Shown: piece by piece, positions 13,411 through 26,092 of the stretch
How positions within the stretch are numbered: the first letter of the stretch is position 1
How the letters are laid out: every line of letters starts with the position of its first letter
Assembly (NCBI GenBank): GCA_028023455.1
Contig: JAQFVV010012395.1
Location: forward strand, 4,654,001 to 4,718,000
From: Epiperipatus broadwayi
Lineage: Eukaryota > Onychophora > Udeonychophora > Euonychophora > Peripatidae
Length of the DNA stretch: 64,000 nt
Reading direction: 5' to 3'
Notes under the pieces: generated by a model
The model's database searches: none
Told to the model about the DNA's origin: nothing
Seen by the model: the letters and a program-made list of their open reading frames with translations, nothing else
Position numbers and translations under genes: made by a program

Positions 13411-13800
13411 CCAAAAAAAAAAAAGTGTTATAAGTTTTAAATTGGTTGATATTGTTTTAAAAAAAAGTGTAATAAGTTTTAAATTTGTTTATGTTATTAA
13501 AAAAAAAAAGCAAAACCAAAAAAAAAAGCGTACTAACTTTAGGATTTATTTTTTAAACAAAATACAACCGTAATAAATTGAAAATTTGTTGATAATAAGA
13601 AAAGCGTACTAAGCTTTTACATTTAAAAAAAAAAAAAAAAGCCCCCCCCCCCAAAAAAAAAAAAACCGTAATAAGTTGTACATTTGTTGATGTTAATAAA
13701 AAAAGACCTTTAAAAACTACAAATTCTGTATTTGATTTTTTTTGTTCTAAATTTATTGAGGTTAATAAAAAAAAAAAATAATTAAAAAGTACAAATTCAG
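13411..13800. repeat. Degenerate minisatellite with A-rich spacers
   Basis: At least five or six imperfect copies of a unit of about 45-60 bp follow each other. The unit core is CGTAATAAGTTxTAxATTTG, followed by TTGATGTTAATAAAAA, and the units are separated by long A runs. One spacer carries a C run of about 12 bases (about 13640-13652). A single related unit also lies at about 12222-12266, so the unit existed outside the array. The minus-strand open frame across 13553-13867 is the translation of these A runs and is not a gene. Confidence 0.7.
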
Positions 13801-14420
13801 TCTTTTTGGTTTTTTTTTTATAAGAAAAAAGGAAAATCCAAAATAAATACAGCCTGGAAACGTTCATATTTTATAGTTTTTGCATAGCAACAATGCCATC
13901 ATGCGGCGTGTGTGTCTTATCAACTACTACCATTAAAAGTTCTTAAATATTTTTACTTGTAACTTTTTTCTGTCTAAACATTTCTCCATGTATATATGTG
14001 TATAAAAGAAATTATAAACATACACAGACATACAACTATTTAGCTCTCGTTGGAATTTAAAAGCTCATTCATAATTCGTGTCATTAACAAGAAAATAATT
14101 TTCCAATTTATTAGAAAGTTGAAGACTTTTCTCGAATCATTTTTGCTGTGAAACGAACAGGTTCCACTTCTGTTTCATTATCTTTTTCTAAATCTTCTAC
14201 GGTATCTAAATTTATTGCCAAACCTTTTTCCATCAAGCATTTAAAATATGTAAAATTTAATGCGTGTATATAAAATGGAGAAATCCCGATTTTAAGTGAA
14301 ATATGAACTTCTTTATTGCATAAAAGAAAACCGCATGAAAAGATATTAAGGAGAAACATGAATCGCATAACCTCAAAATCATATTAAAAAATCCACACAA
14401 AAAGAGACCCAGGTGTATAT

Positions 14421-15014
14421 GATTTTTAATTAGGAATCTGTAAACAGCTCAAAACTATTTTGGTTAATAGCATTGCATATCCTCTTGAAAAAAATATTAG
14501 TCTGCAATATTTAAAACTAGGCAATACTATTAAATAAAAATAGTTTTTAATTACCAATATGTTTTTTTTTTTTTTTAATTTAAAAATCATATATAAACAA
14601 AATTTATCTACGAAATTTAACATTTATATATATAAAAATACACTGTATATGTCATGAGGCTACACCATACATAGGAAGAAGAATATGAGCACCAAAGATA
14701 TTAAAAATTATGCAGAATATAACCCAATGTTCAAAAATACAAATCATGTTTATTTTTTCCTAATAAATTTATAATCGTGCTAACCTTTTGGTTTAGTAAT
14801 TAGTATATCCATTTTGCCCATGTCCTGGGATGAAATCTGTATTAGAGATTTTTTTAAAATAGGTTTTCTAAGCAAATGCAGGATTTTTCATTTAGCATGC
14901 TTACATATCTAAGACAATTAAACATTAATAAATAGATATTTAACTATTGATAATTGAGAATAAAGAAAATTTCGGCTAATCTGAATTCTTCTGATAAATG
15001 TAGATTTAACATTA
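14421..15014. other. A+T-rich non-coding sequence
   Basis: No supported feature between the TIR-bounded element and the LINE fossil. Confidence 0.5.
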
Positions 15015-18000
15015 TTATTTGGAACCATATATTGATCCCTTGCAGAGTTAAATTTTACAACCTTAATCTAGTTTCTCTGATCCATGGCTTCTTCCATTTT
15101 CATATCACTGGCAAATTTTCTTATCTCTTCCATCCATCTCATGCATGATCTTTTTTTAGTTTTTAAAAATTTCTTAAGATTATCTCTTCTAGCAATATGT
15201 TCAGTCAGCTCCATTTTAATTTCATTCTTTTAATGATGTCAGTGATACTTATTTATTCCTGTCATATATTTCATTTTCAGTCCCTCCTTGTTACTTTCAA
15301 TATACATCTATTCATTCTTTATTGTGTAGTCTGGAGTCTTTATATTGTTTTTCTGATAAATATTGCCTAAGTTTTAGATTCATCTGTAATAATTGATAGA
15401 AAATGTATATATATTTTAAACATGTTGGCATATTTCTTTTTAATATTAAATTATTTCTGTCAAAATCATATCCATTGTTTTAATCGATATTAATAATCTG
15501 ATCAAGATTATTGTAGTTTATAACTTCTAATTAATTATTTTCAATCTTTATTTCCCCTTTAGTGATTGAACATTACATTAATCTTTTTGCATTTATTTTA
15601 AGTTTTACTTTTCTGCTTTTTTCTGTTTATTTTTGTAATATTTTCTGAAGTGCTGAAGCATTATTTATAAAAACAACCTTATTATCTACAGAATCTAAAT
15701 GACTTAAATAATTTCCATTTATATGTATTTCCTTAGTTTCTTACTTTTTTTGGAAATATGGAATCAACTTATCACACACTTCTATAAATTAACTCAGGCA
15801 AAACTCACTACACGTATTGCCACACACAGCAAGATAGAGTACTAGATGGGGATTTTATGCACACGCCTTTTAGCATCCATAGCAAGCCTTCTAGCATCCA
15901 TTGATTACTCTATGTTGCTGTGTGTTTTAGTGAGTTTTGCCTGTGTTAATAACAGTTATAAGCAAGCATAAGAAGTGGTGATCATGTGATGCTTATTCAC
16001 TTTTATAAATATTAGTCTTTTTAGTGTTGTCATGTAATCTAGTCATTGTTGTTGCATTTTGATAAATATGTATCAGAATTTCATAAGAACCTGGATCTAT
16101 ATCCAGTGCTTTGCTTATGGAATCAAATACCATTTCATAATCTACGAATAATTCTTTCTATAACTTTTTACTTGGATATAATCTAATATACTAAACCATT
16201 TTTATATTTGCTTGATTTTTTGGTTGGTTTTGAAGTCAAAGTTTTCTATAGACAAGTTGTCATGGTCTTTAAGTTTCTAATTATTGATATCTTCTTATCT
16301 CATCTTTTTAAATATCACTACTGCATTTTTTCACTTATATGGTTCATCTTTATCATTTAAACATTAGTAGATATTTTGCTGACAATTTCTTTATTTTTTC
16401 ATTTGCTTCTTTTAAAATAACATTAGTAATTCCATCATTTCCTAGAGCTTTTTCATTCTTCTTTGATTTTATAATTTGACTTATTTCTTTTTTTGGTTGG
16501 CATTTCAAAAAATGTTGTTTTTGTAAGAGCTATTTTGTTTTCTTGTTTTTTATTACTCTTTAATTTTTTGTAGCAGTCTTTCACACATTCCTTCTTTTTT
16601 AATTGTAGCACTATCTTTTCTTCTTGTTGCTGAAATAATTCTCCTTCGAATGTCAAGATATTGGATTATATTTTTGAAAGTTTTCATCTTTTTTATAACT
16701 TTTGTTATGAGTTCACATATATATCATTAATTTTTTTTTTTGTATATTATTTTATAGAATTTCAGATATTTGATTCTTTTAAATAGATTATTTTAAAATA
16801 TTTTCTTTTTTCTTTTCTTTATTCATGGCAATGTTTCAGTTGAAATTTTAATACAAAATGATTGTACCAGCTATCTTTGTAGAAGTTCATAGTAAAGTAT
16901 CAATTAATCTTTTTATTGATTTGGTTCAAGTTTGATTTGTCTTTGAAATATGTTAATATTTTAAAACTATTTTCAGCTTCGTTGGAGTATTTGGAAGATT
17001 AGGAATATCAATTGTTAATACTGCCATTTCTAATAATTTTTTCTTCTGTTTGTTTTAATAAATATCTTACATCTCACTTATCAATGATCACTTTTTGTAT
17101 TAAATCTATTAAGTGCATTGCAATCTTGAAATACATCTCTTCTGTCAGTCAACACGTAATCCAGCTCTGCTATATCTTCATTTGTATGTATCCATGAAAA
17201 TTTAAAATTTCTCCAAATATATATACACACAGATTCTCTTTTTCTACAAATTCAGTGACTATCTTCTCTTATTTTAGTTTAGCATTAAAATCTCTCAAGT
17301 GAATTTTAAAATATTATTTGGTTTGATTCAAAACATTCTGAACATCTAAATAATTATCTGCTTTATAAGAATGAGAACTTTTTGGGACATAAATCAGAAT
17401 TATCTGTATTTCTTCTTTCAATAAATGGAATAACTAATATTGCCATTCTATCTTCCATTTTTTGTTTGCAATAAATTCCACTTGACTTATATTTCCAATA
17501 TTTATGCTTTTATAATAAAGTGTATATATATCTTTTAAATCAATTATTTTTTCACCTTTACTTCTAATTTTAGTTCTCTTTATAATGATCTACTATTGTA
17601 GGTACTTAAATAAAAAAAATCATTAGGGATGACAGCTTAGGTCTATAATATAATTTTTTTTTAGAATCATCTGCACTCATTTACCAACTGCTGGCTTGAA
17701 TGATGAGTTTACAGCCTCTAGAATATGAGAGTCATAATTTTTTTATCTGTCATATGTAAATGAAATAATCATTCAAACATTTATCTCCTGCCTTCAAGAA
17801 ATCCAGTTGATATCTTAATTAAGAAATAGGAGACATATGAGAAAATACACCATGTTTTTTGATATTAAACACAAATAAAAAAAAGCTACTAAACTAAGCA
17901 TGCTGATAGGTGCATTTGGTAAACAGCCCATCCACATTCATTTACCATTTGAATAATCACATAGTATATATCTGTAAGAGTAAGAATATACTGAGTGGAT

Positions 18001-18085
18001 AATAAGAATGTGTCCTGCCACTTTCTTTAAGACCGTAAACAAATAATCAAATGTTTTCAGTTATCTGCAAACTCCTTTGTGCAGT
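15015..18085 (-). pseudogene. Near-full-length LINE fossil (endonuclease and reverse transcriptase), minus strand
   Basis: On the minus strand, from right to left, the order is as follows. A leader of about 450 bp has its outer 240 bp matching 19205-19457. Remains of an APE-type endonuclease follow, with 'VYVPKSSHSYKA' (about 17380-17345), 'DFNAK' (about 17290) and an 'SDHR'-like end (about 17090). Then comes a reverse transcriptase with 'KALGNDGI' (about 16455-16430) and a 'VIFKKMR' block. The C-terminal part has an 'LQTTQ'-like block followed by the 'RRD' and 'IKRMKLKWS' region (about 15340-15200). Stops and frameshifts occur throughout. The length of about 3.07 kb is about right for an RTE-type element with both domains. 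A MITE is nested at about 15765-15993. Family relationship to the copies at 1918 and 18894 is clear; clade assignment is by domain layout only. Confidence 0.75.
15765..15993. mobile_element. Foldback MITE (family F1) nested in the LINE fossil
   Basis: The inverted ends are AGGCAAAACTCACTA (15796-15810) and TAGTGAGTTTTGCCT (about 15927-15941), followed inward by CACACACAGCAA...ATAGAGTA on the left and its complement on the right. Internally it carries GGGGATTTTATGCACA and CTAGCATCCATTGATTACT, which recur in the copies at 25-26 kb. The right flank AAGCATAAGAAGTGGTGATCATGTGATG is shared with other family members and is probably part of the element. Because it interrupts the LINE fossil, it inserted after the LINE. 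Confidence 0.75.
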
Positions 18086-18881
18086 TAATTGACTTTAAGG
18101 AAGAAACATAACTATATGATGATTTCTCATATCCCAGATTATTGAAAGTCAAATGTTGTAAATTTTGGCTTCAAGACAGAATAAAAAAAAGCAAAATGAT
18201 TATATTTTTAAAAATTATCCTTAAAATTATTCATGGTAAAAGAAGGAATTAGAACTGATTCAGAAAACAAAAAAAATGGGGGTGGGGGTGGATGGGAATA
18301 GTTTATAATCACTTATATGGAAACTAATAAATCTAGAGAATTATCATTCCATCTCTGGTGGGCCATATTAAAACAATGTGCAATGGAATTAGCATATTAT
18401 TGGGTAAATGTGGAAGTAATATAGCCTAGTTAGTTTTATTATCCTTTGACTGAGAAGCCAGCAGCTATTCCAATACAAAAGGACAAATAATTAAAGATTT
18501 AAATGTGATTAAGATTTATTGTTAATAAAGTAGGGAGGGGGGGGATTGTGGAATTATAAATATTTCAGAAAGTGAACTATAGATTGCAAGAACTTTCAAC
18601 TAATTATATGAAATAAATGATTGAAGATATTAAAAAATAATAATCAAATAGAGTATTTTTTTAGGAGTTCATAAGAATTGCTAGCACTATGGACCTTTAG
18701 TCAGAGTATTATTCACCAATTACACAAAGCCTTGGAGATAATTATGAAGTTCATTAAAAACTAATTGATGGGGGGGGGGGGAATCACACATTCTTTTATA
18801 TGCCAAGATTTCATTCACACTTTACTGGATTTTCCCAGATAGGAGTGTTTTTTTTTTTTAAAAGGAAAGAGTAATGATACA
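18086..18881. other. A+T-rich sequence with G-runs
   Basis: No gene is recognised. Noteworthy are a GGGGGTGGGGGTGGATGGG stretch near 18279 and poly-G runs near 18535 and 18770. These are simple-sequence features only. Confidence 0.5.
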
Positions 18882-19469
18882 TTGGCCCAAAATCATCATC
18901 ATCATCAACCATTATCAATCCACTGCAGGATGAAGGTCTCTCCAAGTTGAATCCATCTTCTCCGATCTTTAGCTTCTCTTCTCCACAACACCCCTGCACA
19001 TTTTCTTATTTCATCCATCCATCTCACATGTGGCCTCTTTCTGGGTCTTTTACAATCTCTTGGAATCCAGTTTAAAATTTCAATTGTCCATCTATTATCA
19101 TCTCTTCTAGCAATATGTCCAGCCCAACTCCATTTCAATCTTTTAATTTTTTCAATAAGGTCAGTAACACCTGTTTGTTGTCTTACCCATACATTGCGTA
19201 ATAAGAAGAAAGACCATGGTGTTTCTTGATCTTAAACTCAGAGGTAAAAATCCAATAAACTCACCACGCTGGCTAATGCGTGTTGGTGAGCAGCCCATCC
19301 ATGTTCGTATACTATATGAATAATCACATAGTAATAACAGCTGCAACGACAAGAACGTGGAGTGGACATTAGGAATTTTCCCTGCTTGGTTCCTTTAAGG
19401 CCTCCAAGAGGAATCAAAGGGTATCCTTTCAGTTAATAGCAAACTCCTTTCTGCAGCTTGGCCCAAAAT
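18882..19469 (-). mobile_element. Internally deleted LINE copy with 12-bp target-site duplications
   Basis: The 12-mer TTGGCCCAAAAT occurs at 18882-18893 and 19458-19469 as a perfect direct repeat and brackets a 564-bp minus-strand insertion. Its 3' half (18894-about 19200) encodes the LINE C-terminus, with 'KWSWAGHIARRDDNRWT', 'RPHVRWMDEIRK' and 'CAGVLWRREAKDRRRWI' in one open frame. It ends in a (GAT)n tail, which reads (ATC)n on the + strand. Its 5' half (about 19205-19457) matches the 5' leader of the fossil at 15015-18085. The element therefore joins its two ends with the endonuclease and reverse-transcriptase core missing. The perfect duplication and the open frame make it the youngest LINE-related insertion in this part of the window. 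Confidence 0.85.
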
Positions 19470-22400
19470 ATAATGGTGTATATTATATCAAATAAGAATT
19501 GAGTATTTCTCCATTGTTAGAGCAATTAGCAATTATTCTCACTTTTCAAAGTATTTATAGTTCTTTTTTTTTACCTTAGCATAGTGCAGTGTTGGTTTTT
19601 TAAAGTCCAGATGTTAGATATATTTTATTTAAAATTTAATTTACTTTATTAGATTTTAAAGATGGAGAGTTAATTTTGCTGCATAATAAATATTAAGACC
19701 ATTTTGATAAAAAAAAAGAAGAAGTAAACACATATTTTATTAAAACAAAAACAACATTAATATATCATTAAAAAAAAACATTCATTATTGTTGGAAATTA
19801 ATAGTATGTCTTTAATATGCATTTTATTAGTGAGAAATAATTTTACATGGGACAGCACCCTATTTTTATATAGATGTTTTAGATGACCATTTTTTTACAG
19901 TATATGAATAGGATGTAGAAAACTGCAGAGTAATTATTAAATTCACTTAATGCCATCAAACTTTTATTTTTGAAATATCCTTTTGCAAAAATATTAGTTT
20001 CCAGTCTAAGATCTCAACCTAAATCAGAGCCCCGATGAGATTTATGAAGAACTCAATAAAGTAAATAAATTTATAATGGGTATAATTTGTATTTTTTTTT
20101 TTAAAGTGAATACTATGCATTACCATTTGCTCAATTCCTGTAGGCATGTCACCTCATTCAACAAGAAATTAAATTAACATTTTATATCATTTTATCTAAA
20201 CTCAGAGTAATTTAAAAGTATATAATTAAAAATTCCTGCATTTGTTAACTTTAAATGCAGTGGATCACTTAAAATTTTGAATAATTGATGAATGAATAGT
20301 TCTTCTAATCATACACTATTATATAATTACACTTTAAGCTATATTTATTTACACCGCAGTAATATTGAATTAGGAAACTATGAGCACTGCAAGATCTTAT
20401 TTGGAAATTAAAATTGATTTTATGTAATTATATCTGCAATGATTTAAAATATATGCTGATACATAAATCTAATTGCTTTGACAAAGTGGACTACCATTGG
20501 CAGTGGATATTTTAAACATTTGCCCCTTCAAGTATAAAAGGAGAAAATGCTCCTTCGATGTATTTTGGTAATACTGTATATTATAATTTAATAGATTAGA
20601 CATAAGTCTACCAATATTGTTACACATTTGTTTTAGAAGGAAATATGGTAAAATAATGTGATTATGAATAAACAATGATATTGTAAAAAACAAAAAAAGA
20701 ATTACCATTGTAATTGTTAAATGTAAATGTAATTATGGGAGTGATTTTAAATATTTTTTTGTTCATTTATCATTAATTTTTTATTCTAATACTACTAATC
20801 CTACAAAACTACGTTATATATATAATGTGTATTTTTTTTTCTGGACAGATTACACTTTTTTTTCTTTTTAAAATTAATTATTTATGATACTGCAATATTA
20901 TTTCCAAAAATTATTTTAGTATATAATGTTTTTCTCATTTACTGGTGAAATTTACATCTTATTTGTGTTCTCTTTTATAATTATTTAATCATCCAGAACT
21001 TATTTTAGTAATAAAGTTACATTCTGATATTTATGGTTTAAATGACCACATGCATAATATAATTTGACTGATTTAAGACAATTCTGCAAAATGACAATTC
21101 ACTTAGATAAATATTAGTATACAAGTAATCAAAATAATAATGCATTTAAAAAAAAAGAGCAACTCAATTCATCTAAAAGTGAATTAACTTGGATGGCTGC
21201 AGTCACTAGAACATGTTTCATCCTGAACAGTATTTATTAATATAAATGTGACATCATAAGAAAACTTAATTTTAATAGAGAAAAATCTGATTTTTATATT
21301 TGAGTTCATTGTCAAAATATATACTTAAAAATCACGTAAAAACTCTTAGTTCAAAATTGGTATTGAGAAAATGTTTTTGTGTTATTTTCATTTATTGACC
21401 AAAACCAAAATAATTTCAAGAACTAATTGTGATATAAAGTCTTAAAAATTCCTTTTATATTTTTGTTAAATAGTTATTATCTTTGAACTTGTTATGTACA
21501 GCATAAGGCATAACAAATTTCCTTTATACAGCTGTTTCACCTTATAATTTTTCAGCTTTTTTGTTTTTTTTTCAGCTACAGCTTTCTGAGTTATTCTAGG
21601 TCTGTTTTGATATTAGTGTTCCTATGACTTCCACTCTAGATGCTTAGCATTATTTTTTTTTAAAAAAGAAATCTCCAAAAAGGTTTTCAATGTTTTTTGT
21701 ACTTCTTTATTTGAAATAGAATTTTTTTTTTTTTGTCCATTATTTGATATTGCTCTCAATTACTGCTGACCTCGATTAACATGGAAGCATCTGTTGATAA
21801 ATGTTTATAATTAAAGAGGTTTTTAAGTTTTATATCCATATAAAACAACAAATTCTACATTACTCTCAAAATTGTCCAATTTTGTTTTCATATTAAATCT
21901 ATTTTCAACAGCACTTTTTGGGTAATGAAATTTTTTAGTAGCAGAACCATTTACATCTTCAATACCAATTGTTAATTTTGAAGAATAATTGTTGAAATTT
22001 TTCAAATTTTGCTTTTATGGTGATTATTTTAAAGCAGCTTTGTTATGTTTCATTAATAGTGTGATTAAAGGGTGTTACCATTTCAAAACTGTGAATTAAG
22101 ACACATCATCCATATAATCTGGTCTTTTTAGACAGTTAATAATAGACTGCTGTAGGGCCTTTAAAATTTTTTATAACTCTACAAAACTATCAAATTTATT
22201 AACATTATAAATCATATCAATAAAAGTCAGCAATCTCTAGAGCTCGAATGGTATTTCCTGAGTCCGCATCTGATATGTGCAGTCATCATATATTATCTAA
22301 GTAAATTAGTCAGTTTTTGGCTACACATAAACAATTTCAGTGCAGCCCCAATCTTTTCTTTTTGATATTATCAAATGTCACATCTTTTCAAAATTAACAA

Positions 22401-25020
22401 AGTTAATTATGTAGTGAATGTCAATCATAGAATTGCTTCATATTTTGGCTTAATATGTCACTATGTGTTTCTAGAACAGCCTAATTAGGAATTATTATTT
22501 TTTGGCCATTGGCATTAAAAATATTTGTTCTTCTCAAAAATATGAGAGCATTATTTAAGAATGTCTCTTCAAATATAAATGAATAAAAATTATTGTTTTT
22601 TAAAGGTTTATGCATTGCTTGTGAATTGATATTATTTGAAAATTAGTATATAACTTAGAAGATATTCTGATAAAAAATATCTTGTTTCTAATGGTGGCAG
22701 GACATTAGAAAAAATCATTTGATTCCCAACTTATATTTCAGTTTACTACTGTCTACTGTTAGATTTTAGAAAAAGTCACATTTTTTGGCACAATATGACA
22801 TTCAATTGTTTTACTAAATCTAGTTTTTTTACTTCATTAAATAATTTTGTCATAATTCATTTATTATGCAATAGTTATAAAATGTATATAAAAAGGGAAT
22901 ACATATATCATGCTTTTGGTCAGAAAAAAAAAAATAAAGCTAGATATAAAAAAAGTACTTTCTTAGAAATTAATATTTTTTTTTTTAAAAAAAATTTGTT
23001 TAACAAGTTTTAATTAATTTCATATATTTTATCATAATGTTTTTTTTTTTTTTTTTAGAAAACCAATTATGTTTTTATAAAATTGAGGTTAGAAGAAAAT
23101 TGGAATCAAAACTTGTTTGTAATAATGTCTTGCCAGTGCAGTATTTCAAGATGATACTTATAAATGTTTTAAAAATTGTTAGTTAAAAAATGTAATTTTC
23201 TTACTTTTGAATATTTTAAAAATTAAAAATCAAGTTAAAGTCTTTAATAAAAGTTGTTTTAACAAACTGCCTACACGATGTAGTTGGGTGTCACAACAAG
23301 AAATATTTAATTTCATTTTGTAACACTTTTAATAATTTTATTATTTTCATATTTGTATTTTATATTTAACCATGTGATAAAGTTTTTAAGTAATATATAT
23401 TCAAATATTTTTTTATAACAAAACAAGTAGTAAAAAAAAAAGAAAGGCAAAATAAACCTATGTTAGATTATTTGTTTCAAATATAACAATCATAATATAT
23501 ATAGGAACTTAGAGATATACAGATTCATGATCCTATGCAATCACTCAAATTAATTCACAGCATTCAGCTATTTTAACCCATGAAAAAAAATAAACTGAGC
23601 TCTTGCTATTTATATATCTCTCAGAATAACCTCAAGCAAACTAGAAGTTTAAACTATTGAATCTTGCCATCAGAAACAATTGCCAAATTTTCTATTTAAA
23701 TACTGTGATTGCAAATATGTGGGTGTTAATGCTTGAATTTTTTTGCTGTCAAATACATTTCTGTATATTGTCTTAATCCTATTAATGCAAATGGGAGAAG
23801 TAATTATATATATTTCATATATAACTCTTGTCTACTTCTTCTGTCTCCCTCTATATTTGCTTAAAGTGTTAATGAAGTTTATATTGAATTATATATACTC
23901 TCACACAAATAAAAATCTTTAGTGTGAAAATTTTAAACGTATAAGAAAGAATTTACTTTATTAATTAAATTTGATTTTTTTTTTTAAAAAAAAGTTGAAC
24001 TTCAGTATAAATTTAATTTTTTTTTGGAAATTCAACTACTCATCGTGCCGGGCAAATTTGAAAGAGAATTTAATTATTTTACAAATCCATCTCTGAACAT
24101 GTATTATTTATAAAGCAGGAATGTAGTAAATTTGATCATCACATAGAGCTGCAGATGCTGTTAAATGAGTTGAGTCAAAAATAATAAAAATTAATAACTT
24201 AGTAATAAAATTGTTTTTTTTATGAGTTTTTCCTTGCTTTAGATAGCATAATGAATGTTATTTTAAATAATAATGAAATATAAAGCATACATTCTATGCA
24301 AAGAAATTATATGCATAAAAACATGTTGTCTAATAATAATAAAAACTTATAGAAACATTTGAATTTCTAAGAAAGTCAAATTGGATTACAAATGGAATAC
24401 CTGATTTTATAATATCAAAGAGCATAAATACAGAGAATTTCAATGTTTCAGGAGTAAGATGAGACATTTTTGAAGTTTAGTAATTGATAAATTTAAATCT
24501 GGTTGATGCCAACAGAATTTTTTTGTGTATGCAAACTTAACTTTGAAATGTTTTCTTTAATATAGACATTTTAGTAAAATCATATGAATTGGGGAAGAGT
24601 GTCCATTGATTGTACAGAATATTGACATTGAATGTTTCTTAGAGTAAAGAGTTGAAGTTTTAAAAAAATCTATAGATGACTACAAATCACGCTATTACTG
24701 GTCCTAAATGTGCTTAATTGATGTTTCAAATAAAATCTATGAAACTAAATGCATTTCTTTAATTTGAAAGATTTCAATTTAATTTTTATGTTGGACAATT
24801 CATTAATAATACTATTTCCAGTCCATGTGTTTCTTGTGCATAATGACAGTTTTCTATTTTTTAATTCACAGTAACCCAATATTGATGAAAATGCTAATAA
24901 TTTCAACACATGAACATTTTTTAGTGGTATGTTGAGATATAATCGCAATGGAAATATTTTAGCTTCTTCCTCTTGATTATAATTTTTACAACATAATTGT
25001 TATATCTGTTTTGAGCCAAT
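19470..25020. other. Intronic A+T-rich sequence without recognised genes
   Basis: I find no exon with matching splice signals and phase, no RNA gene and no complete repeat. A G+C-richer patch near 22240-22340 and the minus-strand frame at 21823-22005 raised a faint hAT-transposase suspicion that I could not support. Long A or T runs (for example 21722-21735 and 23041-23056) are frequent. If the exon assignments are right, this is part of the 20-kb intron between 10496 and 30609. Confidence 0.5.
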
Positions 25021-25021
25021 A

Positions 25022-25687
25022 AACATCACATGATCATCATTTCTTATGCTTGGTTATAACTGTTATTAAAACAGACAAAACTCTCTATACGTATTGCCAC
25101 TCAGTGCAAGCCAGAGTAATCAATGGGTGCCCGAAGGCTTGTGCATAAAATCCCAATCTAGTGCCTACTCATCCAATATGCCCAGACTAGTTTTTGGCTT
25201 GTAGCTTTCGTCAGTGAAGACCTTTGTATCTGAGAGCACTGCACCTAGATCTTAGGATCTAATTCAACTCTCCAGAAGCCACCCTTTATATCTACTTAAC
25301 GACAAAACTAGGAGTCTTAAATTGATAACACTATAATATTTTTAATCCAAGCTCATTAGCTTATATAGTCGTATATAAAAATGTACAGGTAATGAACGTG
25401 TTATCAATTTAAGTCTCATAGTTTTGTAGGTAAGTAGATATAAAGGGTGGCTGCTGCAGGGTTGCATTAGATCCTAAGATCTAGGTGCAGTACGCTCAGA
25501 TCCAAAGCTCTTCACTGATAAAGGCCACAATCTAGAAACTAGTCTAGGGATATTGATGAATAGGCACTCAATAGGGATTTTACGCACAAGACTTCTGGCA
25601 TCCATTGATTATTCTGGCTTGCACTGAGTGGCAATATGTATAGAAAGTTTTGCCCGTTTTAGTAACAGTTATAAGCAAGCATAAGAA
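25022..25687. mobile_element. Full-length foldback MITE, family F1
   Basis: This is a palindrome of about 650 bp. Arms 25040-25331 and 25398-25687 are separated by a 66-nt loop. The terminal inverted segment includes CTTATGCTTGGTTATAACTG, ACAAAACTCTCTATACGTATTGC and CACTCAGTGCAAGCC. Inside are two mirror copies of a block with CACCTAGATCTTAGGATCTAA. A CATCACATGATCATCATTTC motif just outside the left arm is conserved in other copies and probably marks the real terminus. It has no coding capacity. Folding would give a hairpin of nearly 300 bp, so it is typical of a foldback or palindromic MITE moved by another element's transposase. Confidence 0.85.
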
Positions 25688-25779
25688 TGGGCTTAAAACC
25701 AATCCTGCCTAAACGGATAGTGGTGGCTATGGTTATTAAAGAACCAAAGTCACCAAAATATATGGGTACTGAACTGAGT

Positions 25780-26092
25780 TCAGACCTATATGACTACATA
25801 AGCTAATGATCTTGGATTGAAAATATTATAGTGTTTTCAATTTAAGACTTATAGTTTTATAGTTAAGTAGAGATAAAAGGTGGCTGCTGGAGGGTTGCAT
25901 TAGATCCTAAGATCTAGGTGCAGACACTCAGATCCAAGGCTCCTCACTGACAAAGGTTAGAAACTAGTCTGGGGATATTAGATGAGTAGACATTAGATGG
26001 CAGTTTTGTACATAAGCCTTCTGGCATCCATTGTTTACTTTGGCTTGCACTGAGTGGCAATATGTATAGAGAGTTTTGCCTATTAAATTATC
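25780..26092. mobile_element. Half copy of foldback MITE F1 (one arm plus loop)
   Basis: This segment repeats the right arm of the adjacent palindrome, with the GGTGGCTGCTGGAGGGTTGC block, CCTAAGATCTAGGTGCAG, AAACTAGTCTGGGGATATTA and a GAGAGTTTTGCC end. It is preceded by the loop sequence in the opposite orientation (CATAAGCTAATGATCTTGG). It therefore equals the reverse-complemented left half of the full copy, with the other arm missing. It is probably the remnant of a second element inserted beside or into the first. Confidence 0.8.

Larger units (their letters stand above)
10940..14420. mobile_element. Composite element bounded by 25-bp terminal inverted repeats
   Basis: The left end (10940-10964) and right end (14396-14420) are inverted copies of ATATACAYCTGGGTCTCTTT-type sequence, matching at 23 of 25 positions. 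Flanking TA or TATA on both sides would fit a TA-target DNA transposon such as Tc1/mariner or pogo, which is an inference from the ends alone. No transposase is recognisable inside. A second, inner pair of inverted segments (about 11555-11640 and 13933-14015) shares a CATGGAGAAA...TTAGACAGAAAAAAGTTAC-like core, so the structure is either nested or has long subterminal repeats. It also contains a G+C-richer patch (11690-11900), a minisatellite (13411-13800) and a minus-strand open frame, 14111-14368, of unknown meaning. Confidence 0.65.

Noticed and set aside
13553-13867. 104-codon minus-strand frame
   Set aside because: It is the translation of minisatellite A and C runs (Phe and Gly runs), not a protein gene.
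10990-14000. Paired repeats as a CRISPR or satellite array
   Set aside because: Units are irregular, with no unique spacers, and the context is eukaryotic.
18897-18910. (ATC)n microsatellite as an independent feature
   Set aside because: It is the 3' tail of the minus-strand LINE copy and is explained by it.
21823-22400. Possible hAT transposase remains on the minus strand
   Set aside because: A few scattered residues were suggestive, but no motif in order could be shown.
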